64,000 nucleotides of DNA from Ewingella americana. Its GTDB lineage: Bacteria > Pseudomonadota > Gammaproteobacteria > Enterobacterales > Enterobacteriaceae. The notes under the pieces are model-generated. The model made no database searches, had not been told where the DNA came from, and was given only the letters and a program-made list of their open reading frames with translations. Of this stretch, positions 25,321 through 34,189 are shown piece by piece. Positions within the stretch are counted from its first letter, which is position 1, and each line of letters begins with the position of its first letter. Location: the NCBI RefSeq assembly GCF_006438725.1, contig NZ_RCZD01000002.1, forward strand, positions 1,294 to 65,293, given 5' to 3'. Made by a program: the position numbers and the translations under genes.

Positions 25321-26183
25321 CAGAATGTGCCCTCCACGGCGCGTTTACGCAATTTTCCAGATAAGAAGTCCATGACGGACACCACCAAAATAATCAGCAG
25401 CAACGTCATGCTGACCTGGTCGTAACGGTCGAGTTTAATCGAGGTCATCAGCTCCTGGCCGATACCGCCCGCCCCCACCAGCCCAAGAATAGTGGACTGG
25501 CGGAAGTTGATTTCGAGGCGCATAAAGCTGTAGGACAGGAAGATAGGTTTGACCTGCGGCCAGATGGCAAAACGCATACGTTGCAGACGCCCTGCCCCAC
25601 AAGATTTCAGCCCGCGCACCGGTTTGTCCGATGCGGTTTCAATAGATTCGTAAAACAGTTTGGTCAGGCTGCCGACGGTATGCAGCGTCAGGGCAATAAA
25701 GCCCGGTATTGCGCCGATACCAAACGCCATGACACACATCACCGCCCACGCCAGTTCCGGCATGGTACGTAAGAAAGCCACAAAAGTACGGATGCCGAAT
25801 TTCAGCCATTTTGGCGAGTCAGTGTTACTGGCCGCCATAAACGCCAGCAGCGTGGCCAGCGCTGTCGATAAAATGGTCGATGAAAGCGCCAGCTGAATAG
25901 TTTCCCAAATCAGCGGCAACTGAATATTCAGACGGTATCCCCAGTAGGCCAGCGAACCTTCAGTATGGCCGTCGGCAAACAGCAAGGACCAGTGCAATAC
26001 CGGTACGGTTTCACCGATATAATCAAAAAAATGGGGAGCCGAAAGAAATACCGTTTTTAGATTGAGTTCAGACACATTGCCTGACCACAAATAAAGTACC
26101 AGCATCAGCCCCGACCAGACCAAAGCCTCACGTTTTTGCTTACCGCGTATTTGCTGGTAATAACGATTGAAGTCTTTATTCAA
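25320..26183 (-). CDS. phnE: Phosphonate-type ABC transporter permease PhnE (first)
   Basis: This permease has the PhnE features: RGLKSCGAGRLQRMRFAIWPQVKPIFLSYSFMRLEINFRQSTILGLVGAGGIGQELM near the C-terminus. The frame is open back to 26228, but that extension lies inside the ERIC element. A TTG at 26183 (LNKDFNRYYQQIRG) with a GGAA nine bases upstream is a better start, giving about 287 residues. It follows phnD across the ERIC repeat, so the element sits inside the transcript and may alter expression of both permeases. Confidence 0.85.
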   Translation of the reverse strand: MNKDFNRYYQQIRGKQKREALVWSGLMLVLYLWSGNVSELNLKTVFLSAPHFFDYIGETVPVLHWSLLFADGHTEGSLAYWGYRLNIQLPLIWETIQLALSSTILSTALATLLAFMAASNTDSPKWLKFGIRTFVAFLRTMPELAWAVMCVMAFGIGAIPGFIALTLHTVGSLTKLFYESIETASDKPVRGLKSCGAGRLQRMRFAIWPQVKPIFLSYSFMRLEINFRQSTILGLVGAGGIGQELMTSIKLDRYDQVSMTLLLIILVVSVMDFLSGKLRKRAVEGTF

Positions 26184-26221
26184 AATAGAGTTCCGGTTTC
26201 TCTGTAAATAATATCCATGCC

Positions 26222-26344
26222 TACCCAATAGATTTCATGGTGCAGCAAGGCGGCAACTGAATGAATCCCCGGGAGCTTACATAAGTAAGTGACCGGGGTG
26301 AGTGAAGGAAGCCAACGCTGCTGCAACGTGAAAGATAAAGGGTA
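26222..26344. repeat. ERIC element between phnD and phnE
   Basis: The 123-base stretch carries the ERIC core: GAATCCCCGGGAGCTTACAT (26263-26282) followed by AAGTAAGTGACCGGGGTGAG (26284-26303). Ends TACCCAATAGATTTCATGG and AAAGATAAAGGGTA are imperfect inverted repeats. It begins directly beside the phnD stop codon and ends before the phnE start. ERIC elements are non-autonomous, transcribed, and known to affect the stability of host transcripts. Confidence 0.92.
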
Positions 26345-27277
26345 TTAGCGGGAACCCTTGGTGAGCTCTCGTTTCATATCTATGATCTGTTGATATTCAG
26401 CCAGCGTCGTATCACCAATATGCATTTTACCGCCAGCGGCTTTAATCCAGCAGGCGTGATCATCTTTATCCAATTTCTTAATGGCGGCGACCAGTTTGGT
26501 TTTAAATTCTGGCGGCAAATCGCTACGCACTAAAATCGGCCCATTAGGAATTAACGGTGACTGCCAGATAATACGGATTTTCTTCATCAGGTCGGGCTGG
26601 TCCATACGGATCATGCGGTTGAATGCACCTGAGGTATAACCTGTTTCGCGATCGCCAATCATAGAGGCCCAGGTGACTGCGCCGTCAAACTGGCCATTCA
26701 GCACGCCGAGAATGTCCTGCTCATGGCCGCCGGAGAAGGTCACGCTGGAGAAGAAGTTGTTGTATTTATTGTCAGTGCTGCCGCCAAACTCTTTCTTGAA
26801 GGCCTGGTTCGGGATCAAATATCCTGACGTTGAATCGGGGTCAGCAAAACCGAAGGCTTTGCCTTTCAGGTCAGACAGCTTCTGGTAAGGGCTGTCCGCT
26901 TTCACCACCACCACCGAGTGATAACCACGGGACTGGTCGGTGTCATCAATCGTGATGCCGACAATATCCACGGCTTTCGGATTATTAATATATACCGAGG
27001 CGAATGATGACGGAGACATGCTTAATACCATGTCCAATTTCCCACCGATTAACCCCTGAATAACGCCGGAGTAGTCAGAGGAGTTACGCAATTTGGTATC
27101 GACGTTTAATTCTTTATCGAAGAAATCTTTTACACACTGATTATCACCGATTTGTTGAGTGGCATTCTGCCCACCCAAAATACCCATATTCAGTTCCTTC
27201 GGTGCCTCTTCTGCCATGGTGTGCATCACGGTGAATGAGCCAGCCACCAATACCGCCAGACGTAATAAATTCTTCAT
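26345..27277 (-). CDS. phnD: Phosphonate-type ABC transporter substrate-binding protein
   Basis: The 310-residue protein has a signal peptide (MKNLLRLAVLVAGSFTVMHTMA, cut before EEAPKEL) and a PhnD-type periplasmic domain: LNMGILGGQNATQQI, SSYSGVIQGLIGGKLDMVLS-like loops (read SSDYSGVIQGLIGGKLDM), KGKAFGFADPDSTSGYLIP and SGGHEQDILGVLNGQFDGAV. The serine/threonine-rich DSTSGYL loop is the anion-binding site of the family, which serves phosphonates, phosphite and hypophosphite; the precise ligand is open. It lies 77 bases after phnC on the same strand. Confidence 0.9.
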   Translation of the reverse strand: MKNLLRLAVLVAGSFTVMHTMAEEAPKELNMGILGGQNATQQIGDNQCVKDFFDKELNVDTKLRNSSDYSGVIQGLIGGKLDMVLSMSPSSFASVYINNPKAVDIVGITIDDTDQSRGYHSVVVVKADSPYQKLSDLKGKAFGFADPDSTSGYLIPNQAFKKEFGGSTDNKYNNFFSSVTFSGGHEQDILGVLNGQFDGAVTWASMIGDRETGYTSGAFNRMIRMDQPDLMKKIRIIWQSPLIPNGPILVRSDLPPEFKTKLVAAIKKLDKDDHACWIKAAGGKMHIGDTTLAEYQQIIDMKRELTKGSR

Positions 27278-27354
27278 GTAATATATGACCTTGTGTAGAA
27301 GGATATAAAGTTAAGATAAATAGAAACAAAGAACTGATAAACCGTTATATTTTA

Positions 27355-28185
27355 TTACTGTACTTCCCCATCCTCCCCATATAACTGATGAAGAATGTCA
27401 TCATTTAATTGATCAGGGTGACCATCAAATATTATCTGCCCTTTGGCAATACCAATGACCCGGGTACAAAAGTCTTTGACCAGTTCAACCGAATGCAAGT
27501 TAACCATCACCGCGATATTCTCTTCGCTGACTTTCTTCAGCGCATTCATGATACGCAGGGTATTTTTCGGATCCAGCGAGGCGACCGGTTCATCGGCCAG
27601 CAGGATTTTCGGGTTTTGCATCAGCGCGCGGCATATCGCCACACGTTGCATCTGGCCACCGGAGAGATTTTCAGCCCGCTGCAACGCGTGCGGCAGCATA
27701 TGCAACCACTCGAGCAGGGAGATCGCGCGGGCACGATCTTCATCATCGAACTGGTTAAAGAAAGATTTTAACGTCGAGGTTTGGCTCAGGCGACCAAGCA
27801 ACACATTGGTCAGCACGTCAAGACGCGGAACCAGGCAGAAGTCCTGGAAAATCATGCCACAACCCGCACGCCAGCGGCGCAGGGCTTTGCCGGTCAGACC
27901 GGCCAGTTGTTGCTGTTCGCCGTTTTCATAGTGACAGACCACGCTGCCATCCGACAGCGGGATAGTCCCGTTGAGCACGTGCAGCAACGTCGATTTCCCC
28001 GCCCCAGAGCGGCCTATCACGGCAACAAATTCACCCGCATGCAGGTTAAAATTGATGTCATTGAGTACGCGCTGGCCTGATTTGTAGGACTTCACCAGCC
28101 CTTTGACGTCGAGCACTTTGTTCTGCTGCTGTGGCCGGGTCTGAGGAAATTCAGCCTGTGCCAGCTTAAGTTGAGCTTGCGACAT
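27355..28185 (-). CDS. phnC: Phosphonate-type ABC transporter ATP-binding protein
   Basis: The 276-residue ATPase heads the operon. Walker A is [11 protein letters not shown] (about residues 57-67), the signature is [15 protein letters not shown], Walker [14 protein letters not shown] and the H-loop NLHSVEL, all typical of PhnC. The first 25 residues ([20 protein letters not shown] and following) form a polar extension. It energises import through the two PhnE permeases. The 173-base gap before the divergent dld gene must hold its promoter; no Pho box was recognised there. Confidence 0.92.
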   Translation of the reverse strand: MSQAQLKLAQAEFPQTRPQQQNKVLDVKGLVKSYKSGQRVLNDINFNLHAGEFVAVIGRSGAGKSTLLHVLNGTIPLSDGSVVCHYENGEQQQLAGLTGKALRRWRAGCGMIFQDFCLVPRLDVLTNVLLGRLSQTSTLKSFFNQFDDEDRARAISLLEWLHMLPHALQRAENLSGGQMQRVAICRALMQNPKILLADEPVASLDPKNTLRIMNALKKVSEENIAVMVNLHSVELVKDFCTRVIGIAKGQIIFDGHPDQLNDDILHQLYGEDGEVQ

Positions 28186-28358
28186 AATGCAGTCTCTCGG
28201 TTGCTTACAGAGTATGAGCGTTATTAAGCGCGAGTTTTATGACACATTGATGATGCTTTAGTGGCCGTCCGGTGACGTTAACCTTCCCCTGACAGCATTT
28301 AAGTCTATGATTATTTCGGGTGCCAATTGCGCTCAGGCGACAAACTGAAGGAGAAGAA

Positions 28359-30062
28359 ATGAGCATTCATCAGGACAATCAGGGGCTGATTTCGCGTCTA
28401 AAAGAGATTGCCGGTAGCCGTCATGTCTTAACGGGCGACAGCAATACCGAACGCTACCGTAAAGGGTTTCGTTCAGGCGGAGGTAAAGCGCTGGCGGTAG
28501 TTTTCCCACAGACCCTGCTGCAACAATGGAAACTGCTGAAAGCCTGCGTTGATGCTGACAAAATCGTCATCATGCAGGCCGCCAATACCGGGCTGACCGA
28601 GGGCTCCACCCCCAGCGGTGACGATTATGACCGCGACATTGTGATTTTCAGCACGCTGAAACTCGACCACATTGAGCTGCTTGATGGCGGAAACCAGGTG
28701 ATTGGTTTTCCCGGCAGCACCTTATATAAGCTGGAAAAAATTCTCAAACCTTATGGGCGCGAGCCTCATTCGGTGATTGGTTCTTCCTGTATTGGTGCCT
28801 CGGTGGTCGGCGGAATTTGCAACAACTCCGGCGGTTCACTGGTGAAACGCGGCCCGGCCTATACCGAGATGGCGCTGTATGCGCAAATCGACGCCCAGGG
28901 CGAACTGCAACTGGTGAACCATCTGGGCATTGCCCTGGGTGATACGCCCGAACAGATGCTGACGCGGCTGGAGAAAGGCAATTTCACCGACGAAGAGGTA
29001 AGCCACGACCAGCGGCTGGCCTCAGATCACGACTACGCCGAACGGGTGCGCGATGTCGAAGCGGATACGCCGTCGCGTTTTAATGCCGACCAGCGCCGCC
29101 TGTTCGAAGCCTCCGGCTGCGCGGGCAAACTGGCGGTCTTCGCTGTGCGTCTCGACACTTTCCCGGCCGAGAGCCAACAGCAGGTATTTTATATCGGTAC
29201 CAACAGCACCGCCGTGCTGACCGAGTTACGCCGACAAATCCTGCGTGATTTCAAAAACCTGCCGGTGGCCGGGGAATATATGCACCGCGATATCTTCGAC
29301 ATCACCGAGGTCTATGGCAAAGACACCTTCATGATGATCGACAAACTCGGCACCGACAAAATGCCGGATATGTTCAGCGCCAAAGGCAAGTTTGACGCCC
29401 ATATCAGCAAGGTGCCGTTCCTGCCGAAAAACTTCAGTGACCGGGTGATGCAGTGCATTAGCAAAGCCCTGCCCAATCATCTGCCACCGCGCATGAAAAA
29501 GTACCGCGACCGCTATGAGCATCACCTGCTGCTGAAAATGTCCGGTGCAGGGATCGACGAAGCCCAGACCTTCCTCGCCCAATTCTTTACTGATAACGAA
29601 GGTGATTTCTTTGTCTGTTCAGACGATGAGGGCAAAAAGGCGTTTCTGCATCGCTTTGCCGCCGCCGGTGCTGCGGTGCGCTATCACGCGGTGCATGAGA
29701 AAGAGGTGGAGGACATTCTGGCGCTGGACATCGCCCTGCGCCGCAACGACAAAGAGTGGTTCGAAACCCTGCCGCCGGAAATCAATAATCAGCTGGTGGC
29801 GAAACTCTACTACGGCCACTTTATGTGCCACGTTTTCCATCAGGATTACATCGTCAAAAAAGGGGCCGACAGTAAAAAACTCAAACATCAGATGCTGGAA
29901 ATTCTCGACGCCAAAGGGGCCGAATACCCCGCCGAGCATAACGTCGGCCATTTGTATCTGGCGAAACCACATCTGAAAGCCTTCTACCAGCAAGCCGACC
30001 CGACCAACAGTTTTAACCCAGGTATTGGCAAGACCAGTAAGTTGAAGAACTGGCGCGGGTAA
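28359..30062 (+). CDS. dld: Quinone-dependent D-lactate dehydrogenase
   Basis: The 567-residue peripheral membrane flavoenzyme oxidises D-lactate to pyruvate and passes electrons to quinone. Motifs are the PCMH-type FAD domain (VIMQAANTGLTEGSTPSG, GFPGSTLYKLEKI, SSCIGASVVGGICNNSGGSLVKRGPA) and the membrane-binding/C-terminal part HNVGHLYLAKPHLKAFYQQ with DPTNSFNPGIGKTSK. Length and motifs equal E. coli Dld (571). The ATG at 28359 has AAGGAG five bases before it; a longer upstream frame is not needed. A two-way terminator follows. Confidence 0.95.
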   Translation: MSIHQDNQGLISRLKEIAGSRHVLTGDSNTERYRKGFRSGGGKALAVVFPQTLLQQWKLLKACVDADKIVIMQAANTGLTEGSTPSGDDYDRDIVIFSTLKLDHIELLDGGNQVIGFPGSTLYKLEKILKPYGREPHSVIGSSCIGASVVGGICNNSGGSLVKRGPAYTEMALYAQIDAQGELQLVNHLGIALGDTPEQMLTRLEKGNFTDEEVSHDQRLASDHDYAERVRDVEADTPSRFNADQRRLFEASGCAGKLAVFAVRLDTFPAESQQQVFYIGTNSTAVLTELRRQILRDFKNLPVAGEYMHRDIFDITEVYGKDTFMMIDKLGTDKMPDMFSAKGKFDAHISKVPFLPKNFSDRVMQCISKALPNHLPPRMKKYRDRYEHHLLLKMSGAGIDEAQTFLAQFFTDNEGDFFVCSDDEGKKAFLHRFAAAGAAVRYHAVHEKEVEDILALDIALRRNDKEWFETLPPEINNQLVAKLYYGHFMCHVFHQDYIVKKGADSKKLKHQMLEILDAKGAEYPAEHNVGHLYLAKPHLKAFYQQADPTNSFNPGIGKTSKLKNWRG

Positions 30063-30087
30063 GGAGGGTTTGAAAATAGCAAAATGG

Positions 30088-30125
30088 AAACGGCCCCGGC
30101 GCTTTCACCCACCGGGGCCGTTTCT
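30088..30125. terminator. Bidirectional terminator dld / DUF1996 gene
   Basis: GAAACGGCCCCGG (30088-30100) pairs perfectly with CCGGGGCCGTTTC (30113-30125). It lies between convergent genes and has short A and T tracts in the stem ends. Confidence 0.8.
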
Positions 30126-30149
30126 ATTCTCTTTCGTCACTTGTCTCGA

Positions 30150-31589
30150 TTATTCGCTGACAGGTTGGTTCGCGACCAGTTCTAAGGCTGCAAAATATGG
30201 CGTCTCTTTCGAGTCAAAACCATAGATATTACCGGTCTGTTTGCTGTCCCCTGACATACAGAAACCAATTTCAGTTTGGCCATTTTGCACGGCCTGGCGC
30301 ACCATCGCATCCACGTCAAAGTTGTAATAGGCTTTCCCGCCGCTGACGAAAATAGTGCTCCATGTTGAAAAATCACAGGTCGGGCGGGTGTTCCACGTGA
30401 CGGTATTTTCATCCCATTGCGTCGTTGTTTTATAAAGGTAGAGCGTTTTCGAATCGGTCGGATTATTGGTCAGAGCGCCGTTCAAGCGCATTCTATATTT
30501 GAACAGAGCGAGCTGATCAGCTGGGAATGTGGTTGGCAGTGCCGGGATTGGGAATTTGAAGAGCACTATTTTCTGCGGGTTATTCGCATCTTTGCTGCTG
30601 GTAGGATCCGCCAGTGCCAGAAGCTGGGTAGCCGCACCAAAGTTTTTGTCACTGTCAGCCTGATTACTGACATAAGTATCAGCTGTCGTTTCGCGGTAGC
30701 TATAAGGCACAGTCCCCGTGCAGTCATCGTTATTATTCATGCAACGCTCAGTCATGAATTTCGCCGCATCAGGCGACCAGCCATTCACAAAATCGCCGTG
30801 GGCGGTATAGATCGAACCCCACAAGTCGGTACGCTCTTCCCCGTTCATTTGCGGATCAAGCGAGAGCTTCACGTCGTTTAAATCCAGAGAATCATAGCCA
30901 TCAATAATATAAGCCACGTTCAGGCTGATGCCCGGAATATGGGCAGGATAGTCAGCCGGGCAAGAGCCATCATCGTTTGAGTAAACGGCGTTAGGCAGTC
31001 TTGCTGGCGCAGCAGGTTTGGCCTTCAGCGTTTTACCATCCCAGCAGGTTGGGAAGTGGACACTGATGTTCACCTGGAGCGTACTGCCTGGCGTGCGCTG
31101 ACAAATGCGATTGGCGTCGTTGGTATAGCCACGGCCATCATTACACAGGAAGGTGATATGACTGTTCGGCGTTGTGCCTTTGTGGTCACCGGCCAGCAGT
31201 TCCAGACCTGGCGGGAATGAGGTAAGCGGATATTGCGTACTGTTGATCGTTTGATAATAAATCTTGGCATATTTCGGCGGCGCAATGGTACCGTTCGGCA
31301 ACTGCATGGAAGGCGTCCAGTAAGCCGATGAATCCGCCAGACTGTCGCAGGTGGTGCCCGCAGAGCTACGCAGTGACTCGTAAGTTGTGAAGGCGTTGGT
31401 ATTCTGATTGCCAAAGAAGTCATGCCACATGGCGTGGTTTTGCATGCCATACATCAGGATAGAATCGTCACCCAGTTTATGCGAAAAAGCACATTCGACA
31501 CTCGTTTGATAATTATCGGCGCGAGCGTAAAGCGGGCTGAGCAGCACGCCTAATAAACAGAAAATAAAAGAAAGGCAGCGATATTTCAT
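30150..31589 (-). CDS. Secreted DUF1996-domain protein with C-terminal DNRLRE-like domain
   Basis: The 479-residue exported protein (ATG at 31589 after GGAGG) has a signal peptide ending near LYARA. Residues about 25-265 fit DUF1996, a domain known from fungal and bacterial secreted proteins: HAMWHDFFGN, SAYWTPSMQL, ITFLCNDGRGY, VHFPTCWDGKTL, DDGSCPADYPAHIPGISLNVAY and THGDFVNGW. Residues about 285-475 resemble a DNRLRE/CBM96 domain (DTYVSNQADSDKNFGAATQLL, WDENTVTWNTRPT), which is often surface or carbohydrate associated. Eight or more cysteines suggest periplasmic or extracellular folding. The catalytic role of DUF1996 is not known. Confidence 0.8.
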   Translation of the reverse strand: MKYRCLSFIFCLLGVLLSPLYARADNYQTSVECAFSHKLGDDSILMYGMQNHAMWHDFFGNQNTNAFTTYESLRSSAGTTCDSLADSSAYWTPSMQLPNGTIAPPKYAKIYYQTINSTQYPLTSFPPGLELLAGDHKGTTPNSHITFLCNDGRGYTNDANRICQRTPGSTLQVNISVHFPTCWDGKTLKAKPAAPARLPNAVYSNDDGSCPADYPAHIPGISLNVAYIIDGYDSLDLNDVKLSLDPQMNGEERTDLWGSIYTAHGDFVNGWSPDAAKFMTERCMNNNDDCTGTVPYSYRETTADTYVSNQADSDKNFGAATQLLALADPTSSKDANNPQKIVLFKFPIPALPTTFPADQLALFKYRMRLNGALTNNPTDSKTLYLYKTTTQWDENTVTWNTRPTCDFSTWSTIFVSGGKAYYNFDVDAMVRQAVQNGQTEIGFCMSGDSKQTGNIYGFDSKETPYFAALELVANQPVSE

Positions 31590-32142
31590 AGAGACCTCCA
31601 AAGGAAAATACAGGGCATGGACTTATATTTAATCCATCAACGTGTTTTAACTATAGAGTTTTTGTATGTATCTCAGGCCTCACAATGCATCACCGTTATA
31701 TCACTTTATAGTGATGTTATTTTTTTGTCTGCTCATTAGCGTCAGGTGTCCCTGATGAAATAGCCATTGTCAGCCAATCCTATCTGTCAATGTCCAGCAG
31801 GAAGAGCGCAATGCGGCTGCACATTTCCTGTGTCACGGCGCGACACCGTTTTATATATCAGCATCACGCATTAAGGTCACAGTTTCCCGCATCTGACATG
31901 CTGCCACAACGCGTTTAAACATAGGGAAGTCCATGCGCCCGGCCTGATGCGTTACGGTTATTTCTACTTTGCCCCGGGGATGTTATTTCCTCCTTTGCAT
32001 TTCGGTGATTATTTCTATTTTAATAATACCTCCCCGTGTGTTTATTTGATTTATTTTATGCCGTAATGATTTTACACTTTCAACATGAGATCGTAATCTA
32101 TGCATTCGGTATAATTTTTTTAAATCTCAAGAGGTGTTTCGA
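31590..32142. other. AT-rich gap upstream of the PI-PLC gene
   Basis: About 550 bases between divergent genes with no coding frame. An ATCAC/GTGAT hairpin followed by GTTATTTTTTT (about 31700-31727) looks like a stray terminator. A TATAAT at 32110-32115 is the best -10 box for the downstream gene, without a good -35. The composition is AT-rich like that gene, in contrast to the flanking housekeeping genes. Confidence 0.45.
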
Positions 32143-34017
32143 ATGAGCGACGTAACTAATAGTAACTTATCAGCAACAACCAGTATCAAAGGGAGTTTTC
32201 TTAACCCAAAAACCTGGAGTGAAGAAGGTAAGAAGAATGATATTTACATTTATTACATTGATGATAAAGAAATTTATTTTGGATTAAAAACAGACGGCAA
32301 ACCCTCTGACCATAACTGGTATTTCCCAACAACCGTAACAGATAATAGTCATTTCTTTTTTGCCGGATTCCATTCTGGAACTAACGCCGACCCTAAGGTA
32401 TGGGATGAGTATGGAAAGGTTGGATCAGTATACTATGAAGAAACTCATGGTTTCTATCGCCTGAAGGTTGAAGGTTACCCAGTAACAGCCAACCGGGGCA
32501 TTCCGAAGAAGGGAGAGTCAAATGACAAATGGGAATTTATGGGGGAGCGTGCGGGCACGTTCATAAACCCCAAGTCGTGGAGTGATGAAGGCTCGGTGGG
32601 GGATATCTACGTTACATTTACATATAATCGAGATTATTATTATAAACTGAAACAAGCCGGAAAACCTTCATCTCATTATTGGCATTACCCAGACCCGGGT
32701 CAAAGTGATGATATTTGGACTTTCGCTGGCTATAATCCAGGAACTAAAGAACGACCTAAAAGCTGGAGTGAATATGGCGAGAAAGGCTGCTATTATTCTG
32801 ATTATACAGGCTTCTTTAAATTAAAAGCAGAGGGTATCCCATCCGAACATATTTGGTATTACCCTACCGATAATAAATCTAATAATATCTGGGAAGTTCA
32901 TGGGGTTAGGCTAGGAACGAAGAGATTCCCAAAAGATTTCACCGATAATGGTAGCACAGGGGATATCTATATTGGTTTTTATAAAAACTACACATATAGA
33001 TTAACAGATACAGGCAGTCCAAAAAATTCAAATTGGCTTTTCCCTGATGACCCTAACCAAGCCCCAGCTCCAGCTCCAGCCCCAGACCCAGACCCATACA
33101 TCATTACCCGCTATGATGACACGACATCCGCTATTCCAGTGACGGAGAGTCATTGGGATAGTGAACTCATTGCATACAATCATGAAAAACCCGCCAAATG
33201 GATGTCATATTTCCGTGATGACACCCCCCTTAATCAAATATCAATTCCAGGCACGCATGATTCGAGTACGTTTGCGGCTGACGGCGCTTCAGTCGTTAGA
33301 GGGCTGGTCATGACGCAGAATGCCATTGATGATATTAGCAAACAGCTGACTGATGGAATAAGGTTTATTGATGCACGCTGTCGCCATATTGAGAATTCTT
33401 TCGCTATGCATCATGACAGGTATTACCTTAATCATATGTTCGGAGATGTGTTGAATGCCTGTTATTCATTTTTGGCTGCAAACCCAAGCGAATGTATTAT
33501 CATGTCTGTGAAACAGGAATATGATGAATCCAAATGCACAAGGACTTTTATTGAGACATTTGAACAATCATATTATAATAAAGATCGGTGGTATGTTGGA
33601 AATACAGTGCCTAGACTGGGCGATGTACGTGGAAAAATAGTCCTGCTAAGTCGGTTCGGTGGTAATATGGGGATACTAGCCAATGGGTGGAAAGATAATG
33701 ACGTATCCCAACTTGGGGGTTATCTCTACATTCAGGATAAATATAATGAACATAATGAAGTTAATAAATGGCATGCAATCAAAGAGGCATGGGATTTTTC
33801 AGCTAACAACCATAAGCTAGGTTGGCTGACGCTTAATTTTACCAGTATATCGGGTGAAGCAGGGACAACGCCTTATGAATATGCTGCCGATAAGAACCCA
33901 GAACTTGCTAATTACATCTCAAGCCGTAAAGAAGGAGGCGGAATTATAATTTCTGATTATTACTATGAGGGCAGGATAGCACAAAACGTGATTAAGACTA
34001 ATTTTAGAGACATTTAA
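32143..34017 (+). CDS. PI-PLC-domain protein with five N-terminal repeats
   Basis: The 624-residue protein starts at the ATG at 32143 (AGAGG upstream). Residues 15-306 hold five repeats of about 55-62 residues, of two alternating types (A-B-A-B-A). A-type units carry NPKxWSxEGxxxDIY and GKPSxHxW; B-type units carry PKxWxEYGKxG, YY and LKxEG. An APAPAPAPDPDP linker follows, then a phosphatidylinositol-specific phospholipase C X-domain: SIPGTHDSSTF (His372), FIDARCRH, FAMHHDRYYLN (His423/424) and GKIVLLSRFGG. Both catalytic-type histidines are kept. There is no signal peptide, so export, if any, uses another route. The gene is AT-rich and flanked by long gaps, which suggests transfer. Confidence 0.82.
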   Translation: MSDVTNSNLSATTSIKGSFLNPKTWSEEGKKNDIYIYYIDDKEIYFGLKTDGKPSDHNWYFPTTVTDNSHFFFAGFHSGTNADPKVWDEYGKVGSVYYEETHGFYRLKVEGYPVTANRGIPKKGESNDKWEFMGERAGTFINPKSWSDEGSVGDIYVTFTYNRDYYYKLKQAGKPSSHYWHYPDPGQSDDIWTFAGYNPGTKERPKSWSEYGEKGCYYSDYTGFFKLKAEGIPSEHIWYYPTDNKSNNIWEVHGVRLGTKRFPKDFTDNGSTGDIYIGFYKNYTYRLTDTGSPKNSNWLFPDDPNQAPAPAPAPDPDPYIITRYDDTTSAIPVTESHWDSELIAYNHEKPAKWMSYFRDDTPLNQISIPGTHDSSTFAADGASVVRGLVMTQNAIDDISKQLTDGIRFIDARCRHIENSFAMHHDRYYLNHMFGDVLNACYSFLAANPSECIIMSVKQEYDESKCTRTFIETFEQSYYNKDRWYVGNTVPRLGDVRGKIVLLSRFGGNMGILANGWKDNDVSQLGGYLYIQDKYNEHNEVNKWHAIKEAWDFSANNHKLGWLTLNFTSISGEAGTTPYEYAADKNPELANYISSRKEGGGIIISDYYYEGRIAQNVIKTNFRDI

Positions 34018-34143
34018 TACTGGAGAAAAAATCAATCATTTTATACATAGATAACCAATACCACCTCCAGGTTTCGGATATTTATTACTCTGCAAATGAT
34101 AGTCATCATCGAATTTTTTTCGCAATGACTATCATCGTACAAA

Positions 34144-34165
34144 AAAGGCCGCTTTCGCGGCCTTT
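34144..34165. terminator. Bidirectional terminator PI-PLC gene / gcd
   Basis: AAAGGCCGC-TTTC-GCGGCCTTT (34144-34165) is preceded by an A-run, giving a T-run on the minus strand. It serves gcd, which ends at 34190, and may also stop plus-strand reading. Confidence 0.85.
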
Positions 34166-34189
34166 CATTATTCAAAACGCTTAGGCTAA

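Noticed and set aside
26184-26228. phnE start at 26228
   Set aside because: This would place the N-terminus inside the ERIC element; TTG at 26183 gives the usual family start.
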